Assembly (NCBI GenBank): GCA_024362935.1
Contig: JANCRA010000019.1
Coordinates: 9,048,501 to 9,112,500 of the forward strand
Direction: 5' to 3'
Source of the DNA: Setophaga petechia
Taxonomy: Eukaryota > Chordata > Aves > Passeriformes > Parulidae
DNA length: 64,000 nt
Shown here: piece by piece, positions 41,301 to 48,900 of the stretch
Layout: each line of letters begins with the position of its first letter
Position numbering within the stretch: position 1 is the stretch's first letter
Translations under genes and position numbers: made by a program
Notes under the pieces: generated by a model
Database searches by the model: none
The model's input: only the letters and a program-made list of their open reading frames with translations
Told to the model about the DNA's origin: nothing

Positions 41301-44300
41301 GAGGCCCAACCTGCTATGGAATTAATCAATGGAAATATTTTGCCCAGGGACTTCTGAATCTGCTTTAGATCAAATATTACACCACAAGCTGGAGGTAACT
41401 TCCCACTAAAATCATTGAATATTGGCTTCCAGGCGGAGCTGAGTTTCATTTAAGGGCATTCACAGTCTTCCCCAGAACCCATTAAATTCTAGCTTACATT
41501 TCATAGACTTGAAATTAATCTTTCACAATCTCTGATAATTGATAAGGATTATTTAACTGTATGAAATATAGCCTTAGGGAATTAGTTCCATAATATATAG
41601 CTATTCTGAAATACAAACTATACCACCTGAGCTTGGAGCACAAGAGGTGGTGTAATACTAAAACATAAGTTAGCAATTGAATCATATTATAATTGGTCAA
41701 ACACAAAACCAAAGGTATGAAACTGTAAAAAAACATGAAAGAAAACAGATAAATTATGGTTTTCATAAGAAATTACACTGGAGGAAAAAGTCAAATATTC
41801 CAATTAATCCTCCTTTAATAATTCTTCACAACTAATCTAACAGTCATTAGACTTTCTAAACTAAAATGTCCTAAATATAGTTACAGATTCAGATTTGCTC
41901 CTTAAACTTGCTTTATCTATATTTTGTCTATAGCTATATCCCTTAAAGGGAAAATCTACAGATTTGGTGAACATTCAAGGAAACAACCAATTGAAGTATT
42001 TAAGAAATCTGGACAAACAAAAAGAATAATGATACTCAGTTAGTGCTTAATTAGGACAATGTAATCATCATCATCATCTCAATTAGGAAAATTGAGTATT
42101 TTCTCTGTTTTAAAACATTGCTCTGAGAAAAACTGTAACTAGAACAAATGTTCTCTATATGATGTAGTTCTGGATCTCCAGGAGCTTCAAAGAGTTTATT
42201 TTCAAGGCTTCAGTTAGGAGACTTATCCCATGATAAAACTATTTCATAGTTGGTCATGGCTCTTCCACCTAATGCACAACACATATTCCACTATCAAAAT
42301 GAAAGCAGCTGTGAAAATGTTTGCAATTAAATAATGAGAAGGATTTGGGAACTCCATATGGACTGCGTGTCTTGAATTAAAGGATAAAAACATTCACAAA
42401 TAATGACAAATTTATTTTTAATATGTATCCTAATCAGTTTACTTTTTTCCATAAAGAACTTTTTCTTTGCTAACATTACAGCAGATGAGGATCTCTTGCA
42501 CATTAATTGGACAGAGTTTCAAAAGCATCCAGTGCTCAATAGTTCCCAACAAAATAATCAGCTAAATGGATTTGTCATCAGAGATCTCCTGTGAGGAAAA
42601 GAAACTGCAGGAGTTTCCACAATCCCTGAAAAATGGCCAGAATACTAGGCCAGGTTCAATCACAATTTATTAACTCTTTTCTCCTCTTGGTAGATTTAAT
42701 AAATGTTGTCCTCTCCCTCCCAAACTATTCCCAGTTTACAAAGGAAAAATGGCAAATTACAGAACATTAAATTTAAGAAAAAGCTGAAACTAAACCAAGA
42801 GTTCCTAAATCGTAAATCTATACTTCAGTCATAAACTTTTTCTCTATTTCACATTTTCTTATAATTCAAGACTCATCTGTCTGGCATCACGTTGCATTCA
42901 AGTATAAAAGAAGTCTTTCCTTTTTTCTAATTCTCTTAATGGTTTTGCAAAGGCATTTAGGTGTGTTGGTTCCATCTTATTAATCACTACTAAGTTAGAA
43001 ACTGCCCTTGGGAAAGGTAGCATGGAAGGAGTTGCATTTTGGCATACGAATGATGAGGTCACTTGTGGTCACTCTCACTTCCTCCATAGGAGAATTCAAG
43101 AATTCCTGATCCTGCAGGGAGAACCTTATCCCTTGGGAAAGGAGCTCTGCTTCTGATGAAGGCAGTAAAACTGTCTGGCAGTATAACATTTCTCTTTTAT
43201 TGCAAATCTGCAAAATTCCATGGAAAAAACGTTCTGTGCTGCAAAAATACATCAAAATTATCATAGAAATGAAATTATAAATCAAAGCATCATTATTGAG
43301 ATAAAAAACCCTTCCTTTTTTAAAAAATGTGTAAAACTGAACTGATTCCCTCACTTAGCACAGCTGCAATTCCCAATACTACTAAGTTCTCAGAAGGAAA
43401 CAGAAGTTGGAATGTCTCATGATTTGAAAATGTCCAGCTGTTTAAATGCCCCCAAAGGGCTGTTACTAGCTAAGACTGGTTGGAATAACATGGAGGCTCT
43501 TCCAAAAACATGGTAAGAACTACTGCAGTGCTGGAAAGCAAAGTGGACTTTTTTCCCTACCTACTTTCTTCCCTCCTTCATACAGAATAGTTTACCCACA
43601 TGAAAGGTCTGGATAAGATATTGCAACTTCACTTATGTTGGAATTATTATTTTCTTCTAAATCGAATTTGATGAGTGAGACCAAAAATGTCATCCTTTAA
43701 GAAATGAGGACTGCCTTCTACTTGGTCCTCATCAATATTGTGAGCATGTATGACTGGTGTATCTATGTTAAGCTGTCCAATTCTGTAGGTAGCATTCAGA
43801 ATCCACTCAAGTTAATGGGAGAAAGCACTTTTAACTTACACGGTTTCTGAACCATGAACAAATCTTACCAGTTGTATAGAACAGTTTAGCACTACACTGT
43901 CTTAGCAATAGTCTGTACTGCTTCTGAGTGCAGACTGCTGTTAATGCCAGTGGATTGGATACCACCACCACAAGAGGAAATTCGAGACCTGCTTTGAAGC
44001 AATCTCACTGACCATCCAGCCTGGCATCAAAATCTGAAACTCCCATTGCAACACTTGCTCCTCTTCCTACCAAAGTCAACAGCAACACTCTCACCGGGCA
44101 TAGTCCATGCGGAATGGGCACAACTGCTCTCAGCTGGGAAAGGCTGCTTTTCCTACACTACGGGACACGAGCACAGTGACTCTTCAGGCAACACAAGCTT
44201 TAGTCGGGAAAATCAAGGCCATATTTCAGCGTACCTGATTTTGACTTCAGGGCAATCTGAATGGAATGCCCGTCGTTGGTCACCTCGCAGTCACGACACA

Positions 44301-44798
44301 CCACGTAGTTCGGTGACAAACGCACTTCCAGGAGCGAGGGGTCGTATTTAGCTTCTCTTGAGTTCAAGTTAATGGGTGACTGGTACTCCCCGTTAGCATC
44401 GGGGAAAATCAGCCCCCACTCCACTCCTGAGGCACAAGGGAAAAGCGGTCAGGGGAGACCCGGCACCCCGCGCTGCGGGTCACACAGACGCTGTCCCCGG
44501 CCGGGGAAGGGGCTGCTCGGCCGGACCCCGCGGCTCCGCGCTGCCCTCCCGCCGGCGGGGATGGACCCGCTGCGGGACGGCGCCTCCCCGCTCCCGGCGC
44601 CTCAGGACGGCCGGGGAGCGAACCCCGCTGTGCCCCGCCACTGAAATCCCCGCACCGCCTCGTCTTCCCCCGGCAGCGGACAAAGTTTCTCCCCGGCGGA
44701 GCCGCCGCCCGCTCCTCACCTTCCTCGTAGCCCCACTCCGGAGGCTCCTCCCGGCGCGGCAGGGGCTCGGCGCCCTCGATCAGGCTCCTGTCAGCCAT
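8710..44798 (-). CDS. CA8: CA8, carbonic anhydrase-related protein VIII (whole gene, 8 coding exons)
   Basis: Spliced coding sequence: 44798-44720, 44426-44235, 40543-40419, 22448-22353, 19985-19923, 18585-18537, 15934-15822, 8844-8710 (852 nt, 283 residues). Every intron is GT-AG and all exon phases match. The product is a cytosolic alpha-carbonic-anhydrase fold that, in mammals, is abundant in Purkinje cells and binds the modulatory domain of IP3 receptor 1, lowering its affinity for IP3. Visible hallmarks are the N-terminal EWGYEEG block, SPINL (residues 44-48), RFHWG (109-113), GSEHTVNF (119-126), LHLMHWN (133-139), SLTIPP (214-219) and the C-terminal RAAFQ. Arg109 stands where active enzymes have their first zinc-binding His, so no CO2 hydration is expected. 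Human CA8 has 290 residues, and the seven-residue difference lies in the acidic N-terminal run. The identification is firm because the exon peptides match mammalian CA8 closely throughout. Confidence 0.97.
10430..10490 (+). repeat. 61-bp direct repeat, copy A
   Basis: Matches 11351-11411 at 59 of 61 positions without gaps (differences at 10440 and 10467). It lies in sequence I take to be unique intron, outside the LTR that holds copy B. Confidence 0.9.
10806..10827 (+). repeat. 22-bp direct repeat, copy A
   Basis: Identical to 12330-12351 over 22 bases, with unrelated flanks on both sides. Confidence 0.85.
10937..11683 (+). mobile_element. Solo LTR of an avian endogenous retrovirus
   Basis: About 747 bp, opening TGTC and closing GACA, the short inverted termini usual for LTRs. 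The flanks AATGT (10932-10936) and TATGT (11684-11688) fit a 5-bp target duplication with one mismatch. Inside, in order, are a TATA-like GATATAAT (11168-11175), a T-rich stretch (from about 11488) and a GGTAAAGAAATG polyadenylation-like region near 11537. The body matches my memory of a common songbird LTR. No gag, pol or env is next to it. Family name not assigned. Confidence 0.65.
11351..11411 (+). repeat. 61-bp direct repeat, copy B, inside the LTR
   Basis: Near-identical copy of 10430-10490. It sits between LTR segments and, compared with the related songbird LTR as I remember it, looks like an extra piece filling the point just before GCCACTATTCAATTGGACTG. Confidence 0.85.
12330..12351 (+). 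repeat. 22-bp direct repeat, copy B
   Basis: Identical to 10806-10827; flanks differ. Confidence 0.85.
13615..13725 (+). mobile_element. CR1 LINE 3' end
   Basis: TCCTGGGCAACTTGCTCTAG (13619 on), CCTGCTTTAGCAGG, CTCTCCAGAGGTCCCCTCCA and a closing CATTCTGTGGTTCTGTGATT follow the CR1 3'UTR and its terminal ATTCTGTG-type repeat. The fragment is 5'-truncated to about 110 bp. Confidence 0.85.
13932..13986 (+). repeat. AT-rich tandem repeat, 3 copies
   Basis: Three tandem units of 17-19 bp, each starting CATATTTATTT (13932, 13951, 13968). Confidence 0.85.
15822..15934 (-). CDS. CA8: CA8 coding exon 7
   Basis: 113 nt, residues 202-239 (first codon split with exon 6). It encodes [18 protein letters not shown] and [20 protein letters not shown]. 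This is the alpha-carbonic-anhydrase signature region around the active-site Thr (LTIPP; active enzymes usually have LTTPP). CAG acceptor, GTAACA donor. Confidence 0.96.
17471..17535 (-). mobile_element. MIR-like SINE relic
   Basis: On the plus strand it reads ATTATCCCCTCACTTTACAG then CTGGGGAACTGAGGCAGAGA, the reverse complement of the MIR core (cagtttcccc ... tgtaaaatg). Old and short. L2 shares part of this sequence, so L2 is an alternative. Confidence 0.55.
17605..17710. repeat. Possible ancient sauropsid repeat
   Basis: CTCCCATTGACTTCTCTTGG, AGGTGTAAGCACTCAGCACT and TCTGCAAATCAGACCCC resemble a phrase I associate with many reptile-genome repeats. The family is not known to me, and the call rests on memory only. 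Confidence 0.3.
18537..18585 (-). CDS. CA8: CA8 coding exon 6
   Basis: A 49-nt micro-sized exon, residues 186-201, encoding [16 protein letters not shown]. It starts in phase 0 and ends in phase 1. CAG acceptor, GTAGGT donor. Its last G combines with the AT that opens exon 7 to give the Asp that begins the next block. Confidence 0.94.
18586..19922 (-). other. CA8 intron 5
   Basis: 1.3-kb phase-0 intron. It contains a MIR-like relic near 19.34-19.45 kb and otherwise unremarkable AT-rich sequence. Confidence 0.85.
19341..19448 (-). mobile_element. MIR-like SINE relic
   Basis: The plus strand shows TGTTACAGATCATGAAGCAA, then AACTTGCCCAAGGTCACTTA (19382 on), then CTCAAATCCCCTCAGTCCTG. This is the reverse complement of the MIR core with its tgaccttgggcaagtt block. 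It lies in CA8 intron 5. Confidence 0.65.
19923..19985 (-). CDS. CA8: CA8 coding exon 5
   Basis: 63 nt, 21 codons (residues 165-185), phase 0 at both ends. It encodes [20 protein letters not shown] followed by Lys. CAG acceptor, GTAAGG donor. Confidence 0.95.
19986..22352 (-). other. CA8 intron 4
   Basis: 2.4-kb phase-0 intron. The 131-codon open frame on the plus strand near 21.5-21.9 kb resembles no family I know and is most likely chance. No repeat is recognised. Confidence 0.85.
22353..22448 (-). CDS. CA8: CA8 coding exon 4
   Basis: 96 nt, exactly 32 codons (residues 133-164), phase 0 at both ends, between a CAG acceptor and a GTAAG donor. It encodes LHLMHWN, whose first His (His134) is the equivalent of the third zinc ligand of active enzymes, then [20 protein letters not shown]. 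It has no open frame long enough to be noticed without splicing and was found by matching the reverse complement to the family. Confidence 0.95.
23246..23324 (+). repeat. GGAA/GGGA microsatellite
   Basis: About 80 bp of purine-only repeat: GGGA units, then AGGAA and GGAA units with two GGCA interruptions. It is open in several frames by chance. Confidence 0.9.
26905..27185 (-). mobile_element. CR1 LINE 3' region, antisense, diverged
   Basis: The plus strand reads like reversed CR1 3'UTR: GGATAATTTATGTTGGAAGT (26904 on), AGATCAGGTTTTTCAGGTCC, CACAACCTCTCTAGATAACC, GTTGCAACCTGTGTCCCTTG and CCTCTTGTTCTTTTGCACTC. The order and spacing fit an element on the minus strand. Confidence 0.75.
27627..27678 (+). 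repeat. 22-bp tandem repeat, about 2.4 copies
   Basis: Units TATGAATAxxTTCTxCTTTCTT at 27627 and 27649, and a partial third unit TATGAATA at 27671. Confidence 0.85.
32105..32400 (+). mobile_element. MIR-like tRNA SINE
   Basis: Follows the MIR layout in sense orientation. The tRNA-like head is GATAGCCCAGTGGTTAAATT (32111 on). Then come TGTGTGACCACAGCCAAACA and TTTAATCCCTCTGAACTTGT (core), and the tail segment GTTTTAAGGATTATATTATT to CACTCAGGCACAA near 32392. Strongly diverged, as expected for an old amniote SINE. Confidence 0.6.
36367..36474 (+). repeat. Perfect 54-bp tandem duplication
   Basis: 36367-36420 and 36421-36474 are identical. The unit starts AATAGTTCCTCTCCTTCCTA. It lies in CA8 intron 3. 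The absence of any mismatch suggests a recent event or an assembly artefact. Confidence 0.95.
37856..37982 (+). mobile_element. TguSINE1-like SINE (tRNA-Ile head, CR1 tail)
   Basis: CAGCTGATTAAAGCATGGTA and CTTATAACACCAAGATTGTG, then GGGATCAAT, trace a decayed tRNA-Ile gene (CAGCTGGTTAGAGC... GGGTTCGATCC in an intact tRNA). It is joined to GGATGATCCATGTGGGCCCC and TTCCAAGACAGGATATTCTG, a CR1-type 3' tail. That fusion is the known design of TguSINE1, which borrows CR1 machinery for retroposition. Confidence 0.75.
38115..38136 (+). repeat. Poly(A) tract
   Basis: Twenty-two A residues in a row, about 130 bp beyond the SINE at 37.9 kb. No direct link to it is shown. Confidence 0.9.
39138..39246 (+). 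mobile_element. CR1 LINE 3' end
   Basis: GATGTGGTAGTTAGGGACAT, GGTTTAGGGCAGGACTTTGG and a close of AAGTGATTCTATGATCTGAC match the terminal about 110 bp of a CR1 subfamily. Confidence 0.75.
40419..40543 (-). CDS. CA8: CA8 coding exon 3 (carries the lost zinc ligand)
   Basis: 125 nt, residues 91-132, CAG acceptor and GTAAG donor. It contains VRFHWG and [14 protein letters not shown]. In catalytic alpha-carbonic anhydrases the equivalent motif is HFHWG. The first His (position 94 in CA II numbering) is Arg109 here, which is the defining inactivating substitution of CA8. The second ligand is kept as His111. Confidence 0.96.
40544..44234 (-). other. CA8 intron 2
   Basis: 3.7-kb phase-1 intron, AT-rich. 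I see no gene, clear transposon or RNA in it. Confidence 0.85.
44235..44426 (-). CDS. CA8: CA8 coding exon 2
   Basis: 192 nt, residues 27-90. It begins after a CAG acceptor and ends before a GTACG donor, phase 1 at both ends. It encodes the first beta-strands of the carbonic anhydrase fold, including [12 protein letters not shown], the family motif SPINL and [11 protein letters not shown], all close to mammalian CA8. Confidence 0.96.
44427..44719 (-). other. CA8 intron 1
   Basis: A short 293-nt GC-rich GT-AG intron inside the CpG island. Nothing else is seen in it. Confidence 0.9.
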
Positions 44799-45210
44799 GG
44801 GCGGGCGGTGCGGAGTGCGAGCGTGTGCGGGGCGAGCCGGGCTGGCGGCGCTCGGCTCCGCGCCCGGACCTCCCCCCGCCCTCCGCCCCCGCCCGCGGGC
44901 GGCGGCAGCGCCGGGGCCGGGCCGGGGCCGGGGCAGCGCCGGGAGCCGCTCGCTGTCCCCGCGGCGCGGCGCGGAGAGCCAGAGGTGAGGTGGCAGCGGG
45001 CGTGCCCGGCGGGACGCTGCTCCTGAGCCTCCCTGCGCCTTCCTCGCCGTGCTCCGCGGCTGCTCCCCTAGCCCAGGTGGGTGCGTGTCTCCAGAGCTCC
45101 CGCTGCCCCCCTCCAGCCGGAAACAGGCGCTCTGTGCACCCGGGGACACCCAAGGAGAGCGGCTGTCACAAGGCGAAGGGCAAAGCCCGGCCGCTGGGGA
45201 GGAACAATCC
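44430..45210. promoter_or_regulatory. CpG island covering the CA8 promoter and exon 1
   Basis: An abrupt GC-rich, CpG-dense block in otherwise AT-rich DNA, rich in CCGG, GCGC and CGGGGC runs. It covers intron 1, exon 1 and a few hundred bases upstream of the start codon. It contains GC-box-like GGGCGG (44799-44804). No clear TATA box is seen on the minus strand, so dispersed initiation at roughly 44.82-45.0 kb is likely. Long open frames on both strands here are by-products of GC richness. Confidence 0.85.
44720..44798 (-). CDS. CA8: CA8 coding exon 1
   Basis: Codes residues 1-26 plus the first base of codon 27. The start is chosen because the ATG sits in a good Kozak context (CCC before, G after), begins the MAD sequence typical of CA8, and lies in a CpG island. 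The exon ends at a GTGAG donor (44719 downwards). Mammalian CA8 has a long glutamate run before EWGYEEG. Here that stretch is shorter, with RREEPP in its place, and the exon is very GC-rich. Confidence 0.95.
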
Positions 45211-45224
45211 AGGCGCCGGGACAG

Positions 45225-45930
45225 ATGGGGGACTACCTGACTGGAATGCAGCTTGGCATTGGGTGCATGGGTCCCACCCACTGTGGGTCCTGGTGGGCAT
45301 CAGGTCAGACACGAGCGAGCAATGTGCCCTTGATGCAAAGAAGGTGAACGATACCTTGGGCTGCATTAGGCAAAGAAATTCCGACAAGTCGAGGGAGGTG
45401 ATCCTGCCCCTCTGCTCAGCACTGGTGAGGACGCAGCTGGGGTGCTGGGTTCAGAACTGGGCTGCTCCAGTACAGAGAGACATGAACATACTGGAGAGAG
45501 TCCAACAACTGGTCATGACCATGGTTAAGGTGCTGGAACATCTCTCCTATGAGGAAAGGCTGAGAGAGCTGGGACTGTTCAGCTTAGAGAAAGGTTCAAT
45601 GGGATCTCATGGATGTGTACAAATAACCAAAGGGAAAATGCAAAGAGGCTGGAGCCAGGCTCTTTTCAGTGGGGGCCAGTAACAAGACCAGTGGTGATGG
45701 GCACAGATTGAAACACGGGAGGTTTTTTTTTTGAACAACAGGAAACAATTTTTACTGTGAGAATGACTAAGCCCTGGCACAGGTTGCCCCAGGAGGTTGA
45801 GGAGTCTCCATCCATGAAGGAATTCATGTGAACACAGTCCTTGTTGTGGGCAGCCCTGCTTGAGCAGGTCATTTGGACAAGATGATGTCCAGAAGTTCCT
45901 TCCAACATCAGCTGTCCTGTGACTCTGTGT
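45225..45930 (+). mobile_element. CR1 LINE 3' portion, next to the CA8 CpG island
   Basis: About 700 bp. It begins in the end of the reverse-transcriptase frame (translating as RQRNSDKSREVILPLCSAL, then LERVQQL and LSYEERLRELGLF). It then runs through the 3'UTR (GCACAGGTTGCCCCAGGAGG at 45777; GACAAGATGATGTCCAGAAG) to a decayed CTGTGACTCTGTG end. Frame breaks and substitutions make it non-functional. It starts within about 430 bp of the CA8 start codon. Confidence 0.88.
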
Positions 45931-48900
45931 TTACTCCTCACTACTGAGCTCTGTGTCCCTTCTGTGGAGGAATGGAAACCCTCAGTGAGGATAAGGAAGC
46001 CACTGAATAAGGAAGGGAGCCCACTTCTGCCCTTTCCATCCTAAAGGAAGAAGTGTGGCATCAATTCCTACTGCAAATTATTCAAAAATAGAAAGTTTGA
46101 GGAAATTGTCTCCCCAAGATGAAGATGCCTCAGTTCAAGGTTATGAAAGAACTCTTCATTCTCCTTTGAAAACAGCCGTGTATGGAACTAGAGAATATTC
46201 ATTCTGTCAAGGGAAAAAAGGACAGAAGGGACCTCTGTTATAGAGATCTCTTCTAGGCAGTGGCCCAAAAACTTGCATCAGTGACAGGAAGAGAAATGGG
46301 AATGTAGTACTGACAGTCTGCAATCCCTGACAGCAATCAGAAAACATAACAGAGGCAGTCAATTAGCATTGCTAAAATGGTAAGAAGCGCCCTTTGCTTA
46401 CCATCCTAGTCCACTTAAAGTCAAAGACCAGACCTCCCTGAATTCTGGTATCCCAAGGTGATAGCATTCTTGATCCTGTGCTGCTGATCCATAAGGTTGG
46501 TCTACAAGGTTTGATCTCAGTGTGGAGCTCATTGTGCTTCAGTGATCCCCAACTCAGCAGCAGTACCTGTGATTCCTGTGCAGCACTGACAGGAGAGCAG
46601 AAATTATCATCAGTGAGAGTGTGAGATGAAAAAAGAAGGACTGAGATGAAACTTCATTAATGAAACAAGAAGTACTGGTTCATGAGCTGCATGCAAGGTG
46701 AAAAGAAAATAGGGCAAAAGAAGTAGAGTTTACTGGGTTTTTTGAAGAGCAGAGAAGAAGCACAGATTTCCTTCTGCAGTATCATACTACCCAAATTACA
46801 ACATGATGCAGTTTATTGAGGAAAAAACCCCAAACAGACATTTTTAATATATTGAGCACCTGACATCAGTACAAAGAGAAAACTCAGAAATTTTTAACAT
46901 GCATTTTAATCACATGAGTTATCATGTTGTATATGCATACCCATCTCCCATAGCCAACTGGCTTTATTAGGTTGTTAAGTTTTATAATCTACTCACTTCT
47001 AAAACACACACCAGCTGCTTCTATTAATGTAGATTCCTTTGAATCATTGTTCAACCACATGGGGAAAAAACAAACATTACCCTAAATCATCATCTGTTCT
47101 GGTCCATCTGACTGGAAATTCATTTTCTTCTAAAAAAGGAGTCTTATATTTTGGAAATGAACCAAACAGTCCTAGGAGGCTGGGTTCATTCCCTTATTCC
47201 TTGAAATACAGTATTTCATTCATTCATGCTCTCTATTAAGTCTTTTCCTGCAGTAACCTTCCTGTGGGATGTCTGTTCTAGAATTTCATGCCTATGAAGG
47301 GCAACTTTATCAGACCTGTGAGTTCCTGTCTTGCAATAAATACTTTTCATGGCTTTGCCATGTATTTTTTGCCCTTCCTTTTAACCTTTCAATTCTTTCC
47401 ATATCCCTCTGCAAAATTAGGCATAGGAGGTAAATCCTTACTGATTAATTGACATTTCATTATTCCCATATGTCTGCTGAGTAGTTTTTGTGCAAATATC
47501 CTGTTTCTTCCTTAGTATCTGTCAGGCATAGATTAGAGAAACAATTAGATTCACTGATCAGTTAGATTCCACTGGAGATTCCTGGGACTTCTTTAATGGT
47601 GAAGTATGTAAGTTACAAAGGAGTTTGCTTCTCCACAAGGAAATGGAGCATGGGACTGAGCCCTCACATTAAACTCCAATGACAAATGTGGATATTGACC
47701 TTACAAAAATGGATAAAGATGGATGTGGATATTGACCTCTGCACAAACCAACTCATTTGTTTATGGAGGCAGCTTCAAAGAAAAGGGCTGAAACGATCAG
47801 ATGGAGATAGTGGCATGAGATTTGTCCAAGATCAGTGGGATTTGATATCCATGAATGATGTAAGCAAACGTAAAATTGTTTTAAGTTTGTGTAGAAGCTC
47901 CCAATAGTTGAATTTACAATGAAAAGATGTTAAATATATAACTGTAATACATATAAATGCACTCTTATTCTATAAAAATGCATTGCTCATGATGTTTGCT
48001 ACATTGGCTAAACACACTGAAAAATCTATAGACAGACATAGTTATGGTTCCCAAGCTAATATTAAATTGTTGAGCAAAAAGAAGGAGGAGCTCAGCCAAC
48101 ACAAGCTTCATAAGTGACATAACACCTCATCAACAGAAGCAGGAGCAGGACATCTCTCTCCTGAATCCTGGCTCATCCTTTGATTCGGTGGAACATGCTG
48201 ACTTCTTGTTTAACTGGGATTAATGATCACACCCTTTGATAGTACCAGAAATAAAAAGCTCAGGCACAGATCCAGGGCTTAATAGTTCCTCTTTGAACTC
48301 ACACAACAGTAGTTCAGAAGCAGTGTAGTGTCTGACATTCCTTTTGTCAAACAAGAAATGACATTTTGAAACATGGTTAGTATAATACTTAATCCTGGTG
48401 AGATCCCAAGCAACTATTCTTCTGTTTTCTATATCTAGATATGCTTTTTTGTTCTACATGATTTTTTAATTTTTTCAGAAAATATATCTTCCCCAAACAC
48501 CTTAAAAAGTATATACTAGGAAAACTGGACCTGAACCAATATTTTCCATCTGAATGCTGAAAAATTTGTATGTGACAATTCGCATTAATGACTAGCAACA
48601 TTTTTTTAAGAGGTTACATGTCCACAACTTTACTTACTGCTTTCACCACTCTGAAAAGGGAGATTCCAGTGCAGAGAACTGTACAGGTTACTAACAAATC
48701 TATAGGAAAAAAGAAAACCAGAATTACATGCAAGTTATTTTAGACTTTACATTCCTGATGAATCTTTGCAGCCACAGAACTGACAGTTATTTCCTTGGTG
48801 CAAGGGATGAGAAATTCAGACTCTGAGATGATTATATTTCCTGTATTATCCATTTTTTCCTTTTTTACGTTGCTGCCAACATGAAGTAAATGAGGGCATG

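Noticed and set aside
44409..45281. 290-codon open frame on the minus strand across the CpG island
   Set aside because: It overlaps CA8 exon 1 in a different frame and is Arg/Gly/Pro/Ala-rich low complexity, as expected from GC-rich DNA with few stops. It matches no protein family.
44825..45682. 285-codon open frame on the plus strand
   Set aside because: It joins CpG-island low-complexity sequence to decayed CR1 reverse-transcriptase sequence. It is a chance run-through, not a gene.
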